Shown here piece by piece: positions 30,925 to 42,742 of a stretch of DNA of 64,000 bases. The position numbers and the translations under genes are program-made. The stretch's first letter is position 1, and every line of letters begins with the position of its first letter. The DNA comes from Tetracentron sinense (lineage: Eukaryota; Streptophyta; Magnoliopsida; Trochodendrales; Trochodendraceae). The stretch lies in assembly GCA_015143295.1 (NCBI GenBank), contig CM026554.1, positions 26,071,215 to 26,135,214 of the forward strand, in the 5' to 3' direction. The notes below the pieces were generated by a model. It was not told the origin of the DNA. It did no database searches and saw only the letters and a list, made by a program, of their open reading frames with translations.

Positions 30925-31252
30925 TAGCTAGCACCCGAACTATGAAATGGACCGTCATGTTTAGCGTTTTTCATTTTCACTAATTAGTACCCGAATTATG
31001 AATGGACGGACATATTAGCATCTTGTCTTGTATTAACTAGTACCCGAACTATGAAATGGACGGACATACTAGCATCTTGTCTTGTATTAACTAGTACCCG
31101 AACTATGAAATGGACAGACATATTAGCATCTTGTCTTGTATTAACTAATACCCGAACTATGAAATAGACGGACATACTAGCATCTTGTCTTGTATTAACT
31201 AGTACCCGAACTATGAAATAGACGGACATACTAACATCTTGTCTTTCTTATC
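30925..31252 (-). repeat. 54 bp tandem repeat in G1 5' LTR (about 6 copies)
   Basis: Successive near-identical units containing ACCCGAACTATGAAATGGAC and CATCTTGTCTTGTATTAACT. Because 54 is divisible by three it opens a repetitive frame (VRVLVNTRQDA-type units) on the minus strand. I treat that frame as a by-product of the repeat. Confidence 0.85.
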
Positions 31253-32183
31253 GTACTTGAAATCTTATTCTTGTCTCGTGGAAATCACTCTTGTCTTGTC
31301 TTGATTTAATTTCATATGATCGTACTTAAAAAACTCGATTCTTGCATACATGCTTGTGCATGGTGATTTGTGAACATGAATGTGACATGGAGATAATTAA
31401 ATAATAACATATGACATTCAAGTATTTCTGTAGGCATGAGAGATCTTAAAGGAAGCATATATATAGGCATTATAGCAATTTGACATTTGTGGAAGAGACT
31501 TTAAATCGTGCTTTCATAGACTTAGGTTTAGATCTCATATATTCATTTTATCAAACACATGACATTCAACATTTCTATAGGCATTTAGCTCATATTTTCA
31601 TAATCAAACATTTCATCAAACACCTTGAGTGCATGTTTTGTGTGTACATTGCCCTTCACCATTTACCATCATACAACCATCACATTCTCCATGGTATCAA
31701 TTTCGCCTTAACCAATCCATACATTTCATACCATTCATATCCATATTAATTAGTATAAACATATTAAGCTACACATCTTAATATCATCTCAATATGGTTT
31801 ACATCTTGATTTTCACAAAAGGATCACTAAAATAGAATACATATCAATGGATTATAGCAAAGGAGAGAATGTATCTACATTGAGAATGCTTGAAAACTCT
31901 TGTGGAAGTGAAATTCAAGCTTCAAGTGGTGAGATCCATGCTTGGGGAAGAAGATCCAAGCTTTGAGGAAGGAGATCCAAATCTTGAGGAAGATTTGGGT
32001 TGCACCTTGATCTCCAATGAAAAACCCCTTTTTAAACCCTAGCTCTTCTCCCTTCTCCTTCCAAAATTTCCCTTAGGTTTAGATCAATCCCAAAACCCTC
32101 AAATGTTCTCCTATTTATAACCCAAGAGGTAGAAATCCTAAAAATCCCGCATTTGGGGTTTTTTCGTAACTTACTGGGCATGA

Positions 32184-32402
32184 CCGTTCGAATGGTCGTT
32201 TGATTGTTTGAACGGTTGTTCAATCGTTCGAACAGTTATGCCTACTTTTTTTGGTTTCCAAAATTCTGTTTCAACATTTTTTGGCATCGTTCGAACCGTC
32301 ATGGAACCGTTCGAACAGTTTAGCTTACCGTCTTCGAATGTTGATGTTTTATTCATCATCCACTAGGATCGTTCGAATGGTCTAAGAACCTTTCGAACGG
32401 TT
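32184..32402 (-). promoter_or_regulatory. Array of TTCGAA-centred palindromes upstream of G1 TATA box (5' LTR)
   Basis: Same array as in the 3' LTR, with some copies mutated (GTTTGAACGG, GTTCGAACAG). The roughly 20 bp spacing is kept between neighbours. Confidence 0.78.
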
Positions 32403-32799
32403 GACCCAATTTTCTTCTATTTTTCACATTTTCTCATTTTCTTTCTCCTTTACTTAGACCTTTACACCTTTTAACATCACCAAGGGTTCTTAAGACCTTA
32501 GCACACACGCCATAGCTCATTTTTAAACATACACCACATTATCCTAAATCATACAACCCAAAACATACATTGAATCCTTTTTGGCTTTAAAACACCTTTC
32601 ATAGCACTATTCACTGCACGGTGGACTCGGATTTCCAGGGTTTTACATAAGCTGTATCAAGGCTACTCATGAGTTAAGAACTAGAAGTGTGGATGATGCA
32701 AATAGAGGCCCGATCCCCATCAAATACAAGGCATGTAAGGTTTAAGAATTTAATACTACTTAATTGCCTTTAAGGAAGGGACTAATGAAGATAACTGAT

Positions 32800-33793
32800 A
32801 GAATACTCGGATCCATAGGTCGAGTATTAAGTAAAATTTTCTTATATTTTTCAACAATAGATCTAAATATCATAGGTTATAGATCAAAAACTAAACTCAC
32901 ATAGTTTTTCAAGTGTAAAACCACCTATCGATGTCACACTAGATGTCCTTCGAGTTCACGGGCTTCCAAAGAATGAGGGAGATGAACCTCTTGAATTCTT
33001 TAAGTCTTCCTTAAGGTTCTTTGAAAAACCTTGATCTTCAAAGAATGGAAATTAATCTTTAAAGAATGGATGTTAATCCAAAGATATGCACCCACTTAGA
33101 GTTTTGACTAAGATCTAAGCCTTCATCAAATATCCAAGCAAAACCTAAAGTTTCAAACCCCAAAACCTCCACGGTAGCTCATGGACAAGAGGAGAGGAGA
33201 AGGGGCGAGGAGAAAGAGTGGAGAGAGGAGAGAGCTTCGTAATGTTTCTAAGAGAAATCTTCACCCCTTTTGTAACAAACTTAATATTCAAGTTCTAATC
33301 AAATTAAGATTAGGAGATTCTTTTCTTGATCTATAATTAATGACTAGATTGCTTCTAAAGCAAGTCTAATCTATTAAACTAATTGAATTAAATATAAAGT
33401 CTAAGATCATAATTATTCTAATCCTAACTAACTCATGTAATTCAAATAAGGATCTTGAAAGTCAAAATTAAGAAAGTCAAACTTTCTTAATCACCCCTCT
33501 TTCTCTTTAGTGTACAAGCCCATATGGATTCAAGAATCTTAATATTATAATTAAATAATAACAACAAATGTGAACAAGGAGTCTAAATGTGTGAGATCTT
33601 TATTGATCTTCATTTCAAGTATGGGACCCACTAGATTCAATCAAAATTCTAGCGTAACTCGAAAACTCTTTCTAATTTTTAAAATCCTGAGTTTTTAGAA
33701 TGCATATTTTGTTCTTTTACTCGAAAACCCAGAACATTAAAAACTCATAGGACTTTAAAAGCTCATCAAAATGGGTGTTTGAAGACCCAACAA
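32800..33793 (-). repeat. Probable copia-type LTR, minus orientation
   Basis: On the minus strand it begins TGTTGGGTCTTCAAACACCC (ending at 33793) and contains a purine-rich leader (about 33180-33235). The inner end is uncertain: TGATAGAATACTCGG at 32800 is the best TG. No coding region or matching target duplication is visible. The preceding 32653-32799 is host sequence I do not recognise. Confidence 0.42.
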
Positions 33794-35039
33794 AAAGGCT
33801 TGCACATTCAAACACACAAGCTCGTGAGTACAGGAGCCCGACAAATAGAATGAACCCATTCTCCCATTTTTTTCTCCCAAAAGCGTTTCACTTTTCTCAC
33901 AAAGGAGTCTGTCATTGCATAGCCCTCGTCCAAGAGATCGACATTCCTGTTGTCTACCATCATCGTCGCTGTTCCCGTTGTCTGCCATCGCCGTTGCTGT
34001 TCCCATCGTTTGTAGTTGTCGTGGCCGTTGTTGTAACGACCCTAAATTTTAATATAATAAAATTGAGGGGTTATTGGTTCTTAACTGGGGTGAATTTTAC
34101 TAAAAATTAATTACCACTAGTTAAGTGTTTGATAAATGTGTGGGAAGTGAGTTTTTGTTCGGGACTGAGTTGTATTGATAAAACATTAGTGTTTTTCCTC
34201 AAAAATCGCACACAGCGTGCCGATCAGATATCAAGACGATCACCTGTCATATTGGTTCCGTCGCGCATAGATTTGCGAGACCTCCGGGTCCTCGCACGTA
34301 AAAAATCTAGAAATTCGCAGATTTTCAAAATTCAGTCGGGACTCGATATTTATCGATTACTCTAATATAAATCTGCGAAACTTGCACACCGCATGTTGGT
34401 CGACAGTCTGGATGACTGTCTATCGTCTCGGCTATTCATCATTTCAAATGGCGAAACCGCAACGTGTTTTGTGTCCAAAATCAGGAAATTTGTGGGTTTT
34501 GCGATTTTCTTCTGAACTTACTTTTTACTGTCAAAAATCAACATTATCCCCGAAATTCGCATAACGGGTGTCAGACTACCCCTAGTTCGATCACCTGTCA
34601 TTTCGTCACCATCGGGCGTCGTCTCGTGAAGTTACGGGGTCTCGTTCGTGAAAAATCAGGAAACCGCAGGATTTTAGTCAAAGTGGTCAAAGGACCACAT
34701 CTGCGGCCCATGTGCTTGGCACATGGCCCTCGCCACCTTGCGCGCCACCTAGGCACCCAAGGCCTATATAAATGAGGATTCTCTCCCTCATTTCTTCTGC
34801 TCCCAAAATCAGAGAACCCCCTCTGTTCGTGAGTTTTTGGAGAGAGAAAGTAAAGAGAGTAGAGGGAGAAAGTAGGGGTAGAGAGAGAAGGTGTTATACC
34901 TAGGGTTTTTTTGACATTCTGAGCATGTTGGTGACATTTGTTTCACCATACGGAGTCTCGGTTCGCGTGTTGAGAGATAAAAACCCATTCTCTCTTTTCT
35001 ATTTTCCCTGTTATGAATAGTTAACTTTAAACGACTGTA

Positions 35040-35745
35040 AGTTTACGGTTAAAACTTGAAATCGAATGATTCTTGAGCCGTTGGAAAGATACGGAAACCC
35101 TCTTCGATGTTTATGTTGAACAATTTTTCAAATTTTGAGCCTAAGTGAGGTCAAATGGCTGAAAACTGGTCTGCTGCAATTTGTCCCAGGAACAACCAAC
35201 TTTAGGGAAGCCTACTTTTGTAATCGTTGATCGGAATCGAATGATTCTTAAGCCGTTGGAAAGATACGGAAACCCTATTTGATGTTCATGTTGAACATTT
35301 TTCCAGATTTTGAGTCTAAGTGACGTCAAATGATAGAAAACCGAAGACTGGTCTACTGTAATTCATCCCAGGAATAGCCAACTTTAGGGAAACCTAGTTT
35401 TGTAACCGTTGATCGGAATCGAATGATCCTTGAGCCGTTGGAAATATATGGAAACTCTTTTCGATGTTCATGTTGAACATTGTTCTAGATTGTGAATCTA
35501 AGTGAGATCAAATGGATGAAAACTGAAGACTGGTCTGTTGTAATTCATTCCAAGAACAACCAACTTCAGAGAAGCCTAATTTTGTAACCACTGATCAGAA
35601 TCAAATGATTCTTGAGCTGTTGGAAAGATACGGAAACCCTCTTCGATGTTCATGTTGTATATGTTTCCAGATTTTGAGCCTAACTTAGGTTAAAATATCG
35701 AAATATAGAATTGGTCAAACTATTTTGGGATTTCAGGAACAATTA
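35040..35745 (+). repeat. Four tandem copies of a 175-182 bp unit in L2+
   Basis: The phrase CGAATGATTCTTGAGCCGTT recurs at 35063, 35238, 35420 and 35602 (steps of 175, 182 and 182). Each unit also carries GGAAAGATACGGAAACCCT and a CAACTTTAGGGAA segment. The first copy is shorter and the last decays. The unit lies downstream of the TATA box. Confidence 0.85.
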
Positions 35746-36499
35746 ACTTTCGGAGACTGTTTTCATCTATGATTATCTTTTTGGAATGGTTAGTTTATGC
35801 TATGGCATGGATGAAAAAGGGTCTGAGACTTGGTGTATAATGTATGAAAGGGATGAGATTGTGTGTGGATGGAGCAGAGGGGCATAGCCCTTAGTTTCGG
35901 GCTGTTACATCTCAAAATTTAGGCTCGTATTGGATGGGAGATCGATCATCAGCATGCAAAAGCCTGGGTGATCAATCGCCAGTGCGCAGGTTTGGGGATT
36001 TAGGTCCCTGATGTGCTCGGATCCTCCAGGAAGCCCGATTTTGGATTCATTGTGTGATGTGATAATGTTTGAATGTTTATAGGGTGATGAATGGATCCAA
36101 CGACTAGGATATGTTCTCTATCAGAACAACCTTGTGTGATGTGATGATAATGGGGGACTGATATGGCGATGAAAGGATTCATCGACTGGATAATGTTCTA
36201 CACCGGAGCGGTATACTCTCGGACTTGGTCCAGGGCGTGATGTCCAATTGATTCAATTATTCAAGCGAGACTTGGATTAATTGGGGATTTTCTACGGTTA
36301 GAAAATCTAACCTATGTTGGATGTTAGTGAAGGTTGCTCCGTGACTAATAATTGGGAGTGGGTGGAATAATATCCATTGATCATCTTTGGTGAGGTATGT
36401 GACTGATAGTCAGGAATGGATGAAATAATATCCATGGATCCTTTTTGACTAGGTACGTGACTGATCGTTGGGAGTGGGTGGAGTGTTATCCATAGATCC

Positions 36500-37345
36500 T
36501 CTTTGACTAGGTCAGGAGAAATGAATGTTGGCTTGAGGGGTGATGACCTCTATACTTTGGTTTATTCCAACAATACTTTAAGCGAAGTGTTCCCAAGACA
36601 GGTTAAGGAGTGGGGATCATTGTACTTAGGTATGTCCCAATAGAGCTAGTTTGAATAAATGAAAGTTGGCTTGAGGGGTGGTGACCTTAGTACTTCGGTA
36701 TGTTCTAACAATACTTTGAGTTGTTCCCAAGATAGGTTGAGGAGTAGGGATCGTTGTACTTAGGTATATCCTAATAGAGCTAGTTTGAATAAATGAATGT
36801 TGGCTTGATGGGCGGGGACCTCTGTACTTTGGTTTGTTCCAACAAGACTTTGAGAGAGGTATGTCCCAACAAGACTTTGAGGGAGGTATGTCCCAACAAG
36901 ACTTTGAGGGAGGTATGTCCTAAGACAAGTTGAGGAATGAGGATCATTATACATAGGTATGTCCCAAGATAGGTTGAAGAGTGAGGATCGTTGTACTTGG
37001 GTATGTCCCAATAGAGCTTGGGTGATAGTGACAAATACCCTAAGAGGGTGGTGATCTTTGTATCTAGGTATGTCCCGTGGGGGCAGTGACCTTGTACTCA
37101 GGTATACCCTGATAAAGATCGAATATGATGTACCATAAAGGATGGTGACTTATTTACTTTGGTATGTTCCAACAATACTTTGAGGGATGGAGACCTCTGT
37201 ACTTTGGTATGTTCCAACAAGACTTTGAAGGAAGTATATCCCAAGACAGGTTGAGGAATGAGGATCACTATACTTAGGTATGTCTCAAGACAGGTTGAGG
37301 AATGTGGATCACTATACTTAGGTATGTCCTGAGATGATACAAGTT
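36500..37345 (+). repeat. Degenerate short-unit array in L2+
   Basis: Many variants of GTACTTAGGTATGTCCCAA, GACAGGTTGAGGA and TTGGCTTGAGGGGTGGTGAC. The reverse complement of the same array lies at about 57880-58620 in the inverted L2 copy. Open frames over it reflect the repeat and are not genes. Confidence 0.8.
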
Positions 37346-38256
37346 GTTGATTGTGTGTTGAGTTTAAGGACTCAAAATTGTACGGAGTCTAAGGACTCAA
37401 GATTGTACATAGTCTAAGGACTCAAGGTTGTACGTAGTTTAAGGACTCAAGATTTGATTTCATTGGGTGTAAGCCCGGTTGATCTCGGTAGTTATCAGGG
37501 TGGTATGGGACGCTATGGTAACGGGGTTTTTCAATGGTAACGGAATTTGAAATGGATAACGAGTCTGCGGACTCAAGAATAGAACGTGAGCAGTTATCTG
37601 GAACAGTAACCTGGTGTTGTGGACGATGATTGAGTGAACTTGGCTGTTAGAGGCCAGGAACCTTTGAATAGGCTGAAATAGCCCTGAGTGACCTCAGGTC
37701 ACGAAATACAATATTATATATTATTATAATATGAGAATTGAACTATAATACTATATCGTTATTGATGGTTGTTACTATGTGGAAAATAGTTTAGATGCAC
37801 TGTGGATTTTATTGGGCTCTATGGCTCATCCCTCATTTTATGTCTTCAGATTCTGAAGCGGTTGTTGACTAGCAAAGAGCTATGCTTGATAGATTTTGAA
37901 AAGTGTATCATTGCATTTGTGGTGCCCAAAAGTATAGGTTACTTTAACCAGTGAGGTAACACATTTGCTTATGATGGGTTATTGTGATGACCATTTATTA
38001 TTGCTTATGTAAGCTCTTGAATAAAAGTTTAAAAATTTCTGTATTTTCGCGGGTAAAGTCTTCCGCATGCGTGGTTATGACGAACGAGCATGTATCTCGA
38101 AACACAATTCCTTAGGCGCGGGGTTGGGGCGTCACAATTGTCATCCCTAGGTAAGATCTTCAAAGTTACAACAAAGTCCTTCGCATCATGGAGTCTCACT
38201 TTCCGATCTCTCTTGACAAAGACCACATCAACACCATCACTTTCACCTGACACAAC

Positions 38257-38783
38257 TGTGATGCCTCGAACCCATGCCTTAGGGAATCATGTTCCGAGAC
38301 GCGCTCTTGGTCATCGTTACCATGTAGCGGAAGACTGTGCCCACGTAAATAAGGGAATTTTCAACTTTTTTTATGAGTTTACATAAGATCATAAGCAAAT
38401 GCAATACCTTTACTTGATGCGGCGGTCCTTATAAACCTCAAACGTCTTGTCAGAACCCTCTATTCTCGAGACAGCAGCACCATAATCTATTGACATAAAA
38501 CGTCAGTCTATGAAGCCCAATAAATCCACAATCCATCTAGACTATTTTTCATAAAGTAACATTCATCAATAACAATATAGTATTACAGTCAATTCTCATA
38601 TCATAATAATATGCAGAATAATAATATCAAAATTCGTGACCCCAGGTCACTCAAGGCTATTTCACCCTATTTCGAAGTTCTCGACCTCTAATTTTGAAGT
38701 TTATCTAATTATCGTTCACGATACCAGGTTATCGTTCCAGATAGTTGCTCATGCCCTATCCTTGAGTCATTAGACTTCGTACA
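38257..38783 (-). repeat. L2- LTR, left piece
   Basis: Starts TGTGATGCCTCGAACCC, the inverted counterpart of the L2+ end, 120 bp after it. It continues collinearly until GTACA (38779-38783), where the 19 kb composite inserts. The LTR resumes at 57831. Confidence 0.8.
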
Positions 38784-39646
38784 TGTCGCGCCCCAAAATC
38801 CCCCGAGGAGTTAGGTGAGATCTTAGACGTGACTAACATAACCAGACAAACCATTCTGCAAAATTTACAAGACATGATATAGCGGAAGCGTAAATCAAAA
38901 TACGCAAGCGTGAACTCAAAATTTCTTTTCTATACATAAACAATATTCCAAGTTTGACACAATAACATGACTAAATATAAGAGTGAACATGCCCACCCAT
39001 CAAAATACAAAATATAAAACTCTCGCTCTCTCAGTAGTCACCCTGATAGGGCAAACTATTTAAGTCTCTAGCCTCCACCTGAGGCTTTCATGCAGGCTCC
39101 ACATGAGGCCCTCCTCACCATAGTCCTCGATCCATAGACTATGAGCACAGATATCGAATGGTGTACCTACCGACATCAAAATGTATGGGTGAGTATTGAA
39201 ACACTCATCGAGTACAAGCTACTAGCTAACAGTGATATAATATAATTCATAACATACTAACAATTTAAACGATACATCCATGTGCATGCAAGAAACCCAC
39301 GTGCAAAATTCTCATTTAAATCATATGTGCATACTACATAGATCATACTTGAAATTAGTTTTTCATGTTTTCAAAACTTGTTTGTCGTGCTTAAAACATT
39401 ATTCTTGTCTTGTCACGTGAGAATCATGTTTGTCTTGTCTTTTTCTTGTTCTTGTCATGTGAGAATCATACTTGTCTTGTCTTGTCTTGTTATTGTTCTT
39501 GTTCTTGAAACGACTTGAAGCCGGATGTGTAAACACCATTCATTGAAATGGAAAAAGGTACACTAATATCCTTGACCAACCTAAAGTTTTGCATTATCAT
39601 TCTTACTTGTTTTGTACTTGAAGTCAGATATGACATTATCATTCTA
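38784..39646 (-). repeat. L3 LTR, minus-oriented partial copy
   Basis: Matches the first part of 53128-57825 (for example GCCCCAAAATCCCC, GAACTCAAAATTTCTTTTC and the CTTGTCTTGTC runs). It stops near 39646, where the sequence flips to the plus orientation of the same family. Confidence 0.75.
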
Positions 39647-40116
39647 AACATGTATTGAATGTTTAAAGTTTTCCAAGTATGTTATGATGCTAACAAGCAC
39701 TCTATGCACACTATGTCTCGAATGATCGAAGTTTTCTCGTATGCACAAGCATTTCAAAGTTCATAAGAAGAGTTTTAAGGAAAATCTCATAAGGAAAATC
39801 ATAAGCTTATAAGATTTGACAAGGCCAAACATTGGGTTGGTAAAGTCTAAGATCGGTCACAATTTCTCTACGAATCATAAGTCTAAGATTGGTTACAAAT
39901 GCTTATAAGGATCAAGTCTAAGATCAGTTCACAAGTCTTTAAGGATCATAAGCCTCACAAGGCTCTCATAAGAAATTCATAAGTCTAAGATCAATTCACA
40001 AGCTCATAAGGATCTAGTCGAAGATCGTCTCAAAGTCTCTACAGATCATAAGGCTCATAAGAACTCATAAGGCTCATATGACTCATAAGAACTCATAAGC
40101 TCGTAAGAATTCATAT
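39647..40116 (+). repeat. L3 LTR half, plus-oriented, first piece
   Basis: Begins AAACATGTATTGAATGTTTAAAG, matching 60715 onward in the plus-oriented L3 LTR. It is rich in CTCATAAG octamers. It is interrupted by G2 at CATAT and continues at 49845-50184 and 52727-52989. Confidence 0.72.
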
Positions 40117-40325
40117 TGTAGAGCCCCAGAATTTTTCATGCTTAATGCAGGGCACTTTCGTAGCCAATTTGCCTTTAATGTAGTACAATTAATAAATAAG
40201 GAAGAAATTGAAAATTTCGAAACATCAGAAATGTTCCTTTTCGAAGTACGAACCCAATGCAAGTTGAATCGTCAAAATCCAACGAACAAGTCAAAAGATA
40301 TGGCCAAAACAGTTTCGACCTGCAG

Positions 40326-40515
40326 ACCACCGATCACTCGGTCCATTGTAGCGATCGATTGGTCCACAACCGATCGATCGAAGGCTATTGACTGGTGCAC
40401 ATTTTTGTATGGGGAAATTTTCCAGAGAGCATGTTTTTGACCGGTCGCTCGGTCAAGAACACCGATCGCTCGGTAGGCAACCGATCGATCAGTCATAACC
40501 ACCGATCGCTCGGTC
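40326..40515 (+). promoter_or_regulatory. Array of ACCGATCGCTCGGT palindromes upstream of G2 TATA-like box
   Basis: Seven variants of ACCGATCGNTCGGT. Core positions are 40334, 40355 and 40374, then 40445, 40466, 40485 and 40506, spaced 19-21 bp within groups. The last copy ends about 63 bp before TATTAA. The same array recurs in the 3' LTR (about 47769-47957). Confidence 0.82.
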
Positions 40516-41456
40516 CCCCGTGTTTTGCAGAAATTTCAGTAAGGGTATTTTCATCTTTTGGGCGTTTCACTCTTGCCTATTAAGGCTTGCCCGAGCCTTT
40601 AGGGCTTCATTCACACACTTAGAGTATTTTGAGAGATAGAAAGAGAGGAGAAAGGGTTCTAAACCTAGGGTTTTGTTTTGAGGAGGAATCAAAGGGTTGA
40701 AGACCCACAATCATCCTCAAGCTCGTTTTCCTTCAAGATCAAGGCTCAAGCTCGTGAGGAGTACTTTTCCCAAGCTAGGGCAGCGACTCACACACGTTTT
40801 GCAAGGGGTTTTTTCTTCTATACAAGGTCGGTACCTTTTGCTACCCTTCTAGTTATAGCTTTCCCTTTTCTTTCCCTATTTCCTTATTCTTCATCATCTA
40901 TAAATGTGCTATGAGTTGGGATGTGTGAATGGGGTGAATAGAGATGGATGTTGGCGATTGGATGCCGTGTGGAATGATGTGATGAATGAAATGGGGAGGG
41001 CATTGTATCCATAATAAACATACATGTGTGAGGTGAACATCAACCCGCCTAGAAAGGCATGATGTAGTTTAAATAAATAATGAACACGCTCCATGTTTGA
41101 TGAAATGCCAAGGTGAATACAAATGGGTTGTAAATTAAGAAATTGCATGCTTAATAAACTATGGAAATTCCTAGGGCCTATGATAGTGTGTTTCCTTGTT
41201 TTACCTAAATTGCATGAATATTAACTTGCTCAAATTATCGATGTTATATGTATTGTGAATTACCCAAATGTCATGTTAAATTTCCAAATGCAAGTATGTA
41301 CACGATTCCACGAGCACGGCATGCATGACATGTTTTATCGAGGTTTTCCAAGAACGAGAATTAGAGGTGGGACATGTCCTACGATATGTTTTACCTTGCT
41401 TTTGACAAGAACAAGACATGCATTCATAAAGAAGGGTTTCCCTTCCCTCGCAAGTG

Positions 41457-41692
41457 CATTTAGGAAGAAGGGTCTCTCTTCCCTCACAAGTAGTTTAATT
41501 TCCGAGCAAGCATGATACATGGCATGACAAGCATGAACATTTAGGAAGAAAGGTCTTCCTTCCCTCGCAAGTAGTTTATTTTCCAAGCAAGCAAGATACA
41601 TGACATGGCAAGCATGAGCATTTAGGAAGAAGGGTCTCCCTTTCCTCACAAGTAGTTTATTTTCCAAGCAAGCACGACATGACATGACACGC
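41457..41692 (+). repeat. Three tandem units of about 80 bp in G2 LTR
   Basis: Each unit contains TTTAGGAAGAAGGGTCT, CTTCCCTCACAAGTAGTTTA and TCCAAGCAAGC. GAAGGGT..CCCTTC within the unit is self-complementary. The same array is in the 3' LTR (about 48899-49130), and a related hairpin word occurs in the solo LTR at 50950-51045. Confidence 0.8.
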
Positions 41693-42391
41693 ATGACACG
41701 ACACGATACGACAAGACAAGACAAGATTTCAAACACGCAACAAGTATTTCAAGTCAAGTCAAGTGCACGACTATTTCAAGAGGTTTTATCGGGTTTTCTG
41801 TGATGCAAGCATGAATATAAATTGCCTTACTTCCTTGTTATGATATGAATTGTTTCCCAGCGTTATAATATGAATTGTCATCTACTTTATACATTGCTAT
41901 GATTATGCTATGACTGTTTGGTTAGCATTTGGTACACGCTGAGTATTCCATGCTCAGCCGTACTTTTTATGTCGGCAGGTCCTGAGGGAGCTACTGCTCC
42001 ATTCGATGTCTGTGCTCCGAGCCCTTGGGTGGAGGAGGAGTACGTCGAGGAGCCTATGGAGGAACCTTCGGTAAAGGGCTACTATTAGGTGGTGGTAGAT
42101 TCTGAGTGAGTGAGCTGTGGGTGAGTTGAGAGAGATATATACATGTATTTTGGCGGGCCTGTCCGCATTTTCTTTTGTTTGAACTTGGATCATATATATG
42201 TATATACACATAGAGGTTTTTGGTTAAGTCTTCCGCTGTGTTTTGTTGTATGTTTCCGCTATTATTGTCCTCTATTGTATATGCTCCAAGTGTTTTTGCA
42301 GGATTGTTTGTCAAGCAAGTCATGTAAGTCATGATCAGTCGTCCAAAGTTCACTCTAACTCCTAGAGTGGGTTTCAGGTCGCGACAAGAAG

Positions 42392-42403
42392 TGGTATCAG
42401 AGC
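42392..42403 (+). promoter_or_regulatory. Primer-binding site of G2
   Basis: TGGTATCAGAGC, an exact match to the usual initiator tRNA-Met complement, five bases after the LTR end. Confidence 0.92.
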
Positions 42404-42742
42404 TTAGGCTTTAGGTCTCTAGGGTCACTTAGAATCTAATACCACGGCTTGCCAAGAGCATATGTTAGGAAACAAGTTAGGAAGGAAGTAAGTCGGAAGT
42501 GAGTCATGATCCAAGTGTAAGACTAAACTTTAGTCTTAGTCAAAATGGTTGCTTCAACAAAGTACGAGTCCTAGGAACGCTAGAACACCAAGGTAAAATA
42601 TTATAAATACACCAATGGTTGTGATGCGATGTATATTAGTATTATACAACTAATACAAATTGAATTATTGTGAAATGGAACTGCGATACTTTGCGGTTTC
42701 AAGTTAGACTCATGTGGTGCTATTGTTCTCAGGACTTTTGTC

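Larger units (their letters stand above)
25722..32647 (-). mobile_element. Ty3/gypsy element G1, gag-only deletion derivative
   Basis: Two LTRs (25722-28390 and 30236-32647) flank only 1.85 kb. On the minus strand that stretch holds a primer-binding site, a broken gag and a polypurine tract; protease, RT, RNase H and integrase are absent. The flanking pentamers TAAAC (25717-25721) and TAAGC (32648-32652) differ by one base and look like the target duplication. The layout resembles gag-bearing non-autonomous elements (TR-GAG type). Its gag is related to that of the chromovirus G2. Confidence 0.85.
30236..32647 (-). repeat. 5' LTR of G1
   Basis: Starts TGTCATGCCCC and ends GGGTTTTACA on the plus strand, 2,412 bp. 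It is collinear with 25722-28390 and lacks the LINE insertion. It contains the six-copy 54 bp array (30925-31250) and a second palindrome array (32184-32402). Confidence 0.88.
34032..38136 (+). repeat. Solo LTR L2+, 4.1 kb
   Basis: Begins TGTAACGACCC, ends GGGGCGTCACA and is flanked by GTTGT (34027-34031) and ATTGT (38137-38141), a target duplication with one mismatch. The start sequence and length fit a Ty3/gypsy LTR. A TATA box (CCTATATAAATG, about 34763) is followed by a purine-rich leader. It contains a four-copy 180 bp array, a long degenerate array and CGATC palindrome words (35934-35990). No internal region remains. Confidence 0.82.
33808..38256 (-). pseudogene. Unidentified open frame split by the L2+ solo LTR
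   Basis: On the minus strand 38256-38137 reads openly (ESDGVDVVFVKRDRKVRLHD, then VTLKILPRDDN). If the 4.1 kb LTR and one target copy are removed, the frame continues from about 34026 to a stop at 33808 (including YKRWEQQRRW and GEWVHSICRAP). This gives about 115 open codons across the junction. I recognise no family. It could be a gene fragment or an old transposon frame. Confidence 0.35.
40117..42386 (+). repeat. 5' LTR of G2
   Basis: TGTAGAGCCCC to GGTCGCGACA, 2,270 bp. It contains the palindrome cluster (40326-40515), a TATA-like TATTAA (40578-40583), a purine-rich leader, three units of about 80 bp (41457-41692) and ACATGACACG-type short repeats (41660-41730). Confidence 0.93.

Noticed and set aside
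30996-31229. Repetitive open frame (RVLVNTRQDA units)
   Set aside because: It is the 54 bp LTR array read in one frame; the unit length is a multiple of three.
35903-35990. TGTTACATCTC as the start of a separate LTR
   Set aside because: Sequence on both sides (35820-36000) is collinear with the inverted copy around 59215-59470, so this point is inside the L2 LTR. The true start with a target duplication is 34032.
36760-37034. Two overlapping minus-strand open frames of 83-84 codons with repeated LVGTYLPQS units
   Set aside because: They lie on the degenerate short-unit array of the L2+ LTR; the repetition comes from the DNA repeat and there is no coding signature.
41335-41736. 133-codon minus-strand frame in the G2 LTR (and its twin at 48778-49188)
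   Set aside because: It follows the 80 bp LTR repeat (LLVREGRPFFLNAHACHAM units) and exists in both LTRs; explained by the repeat.
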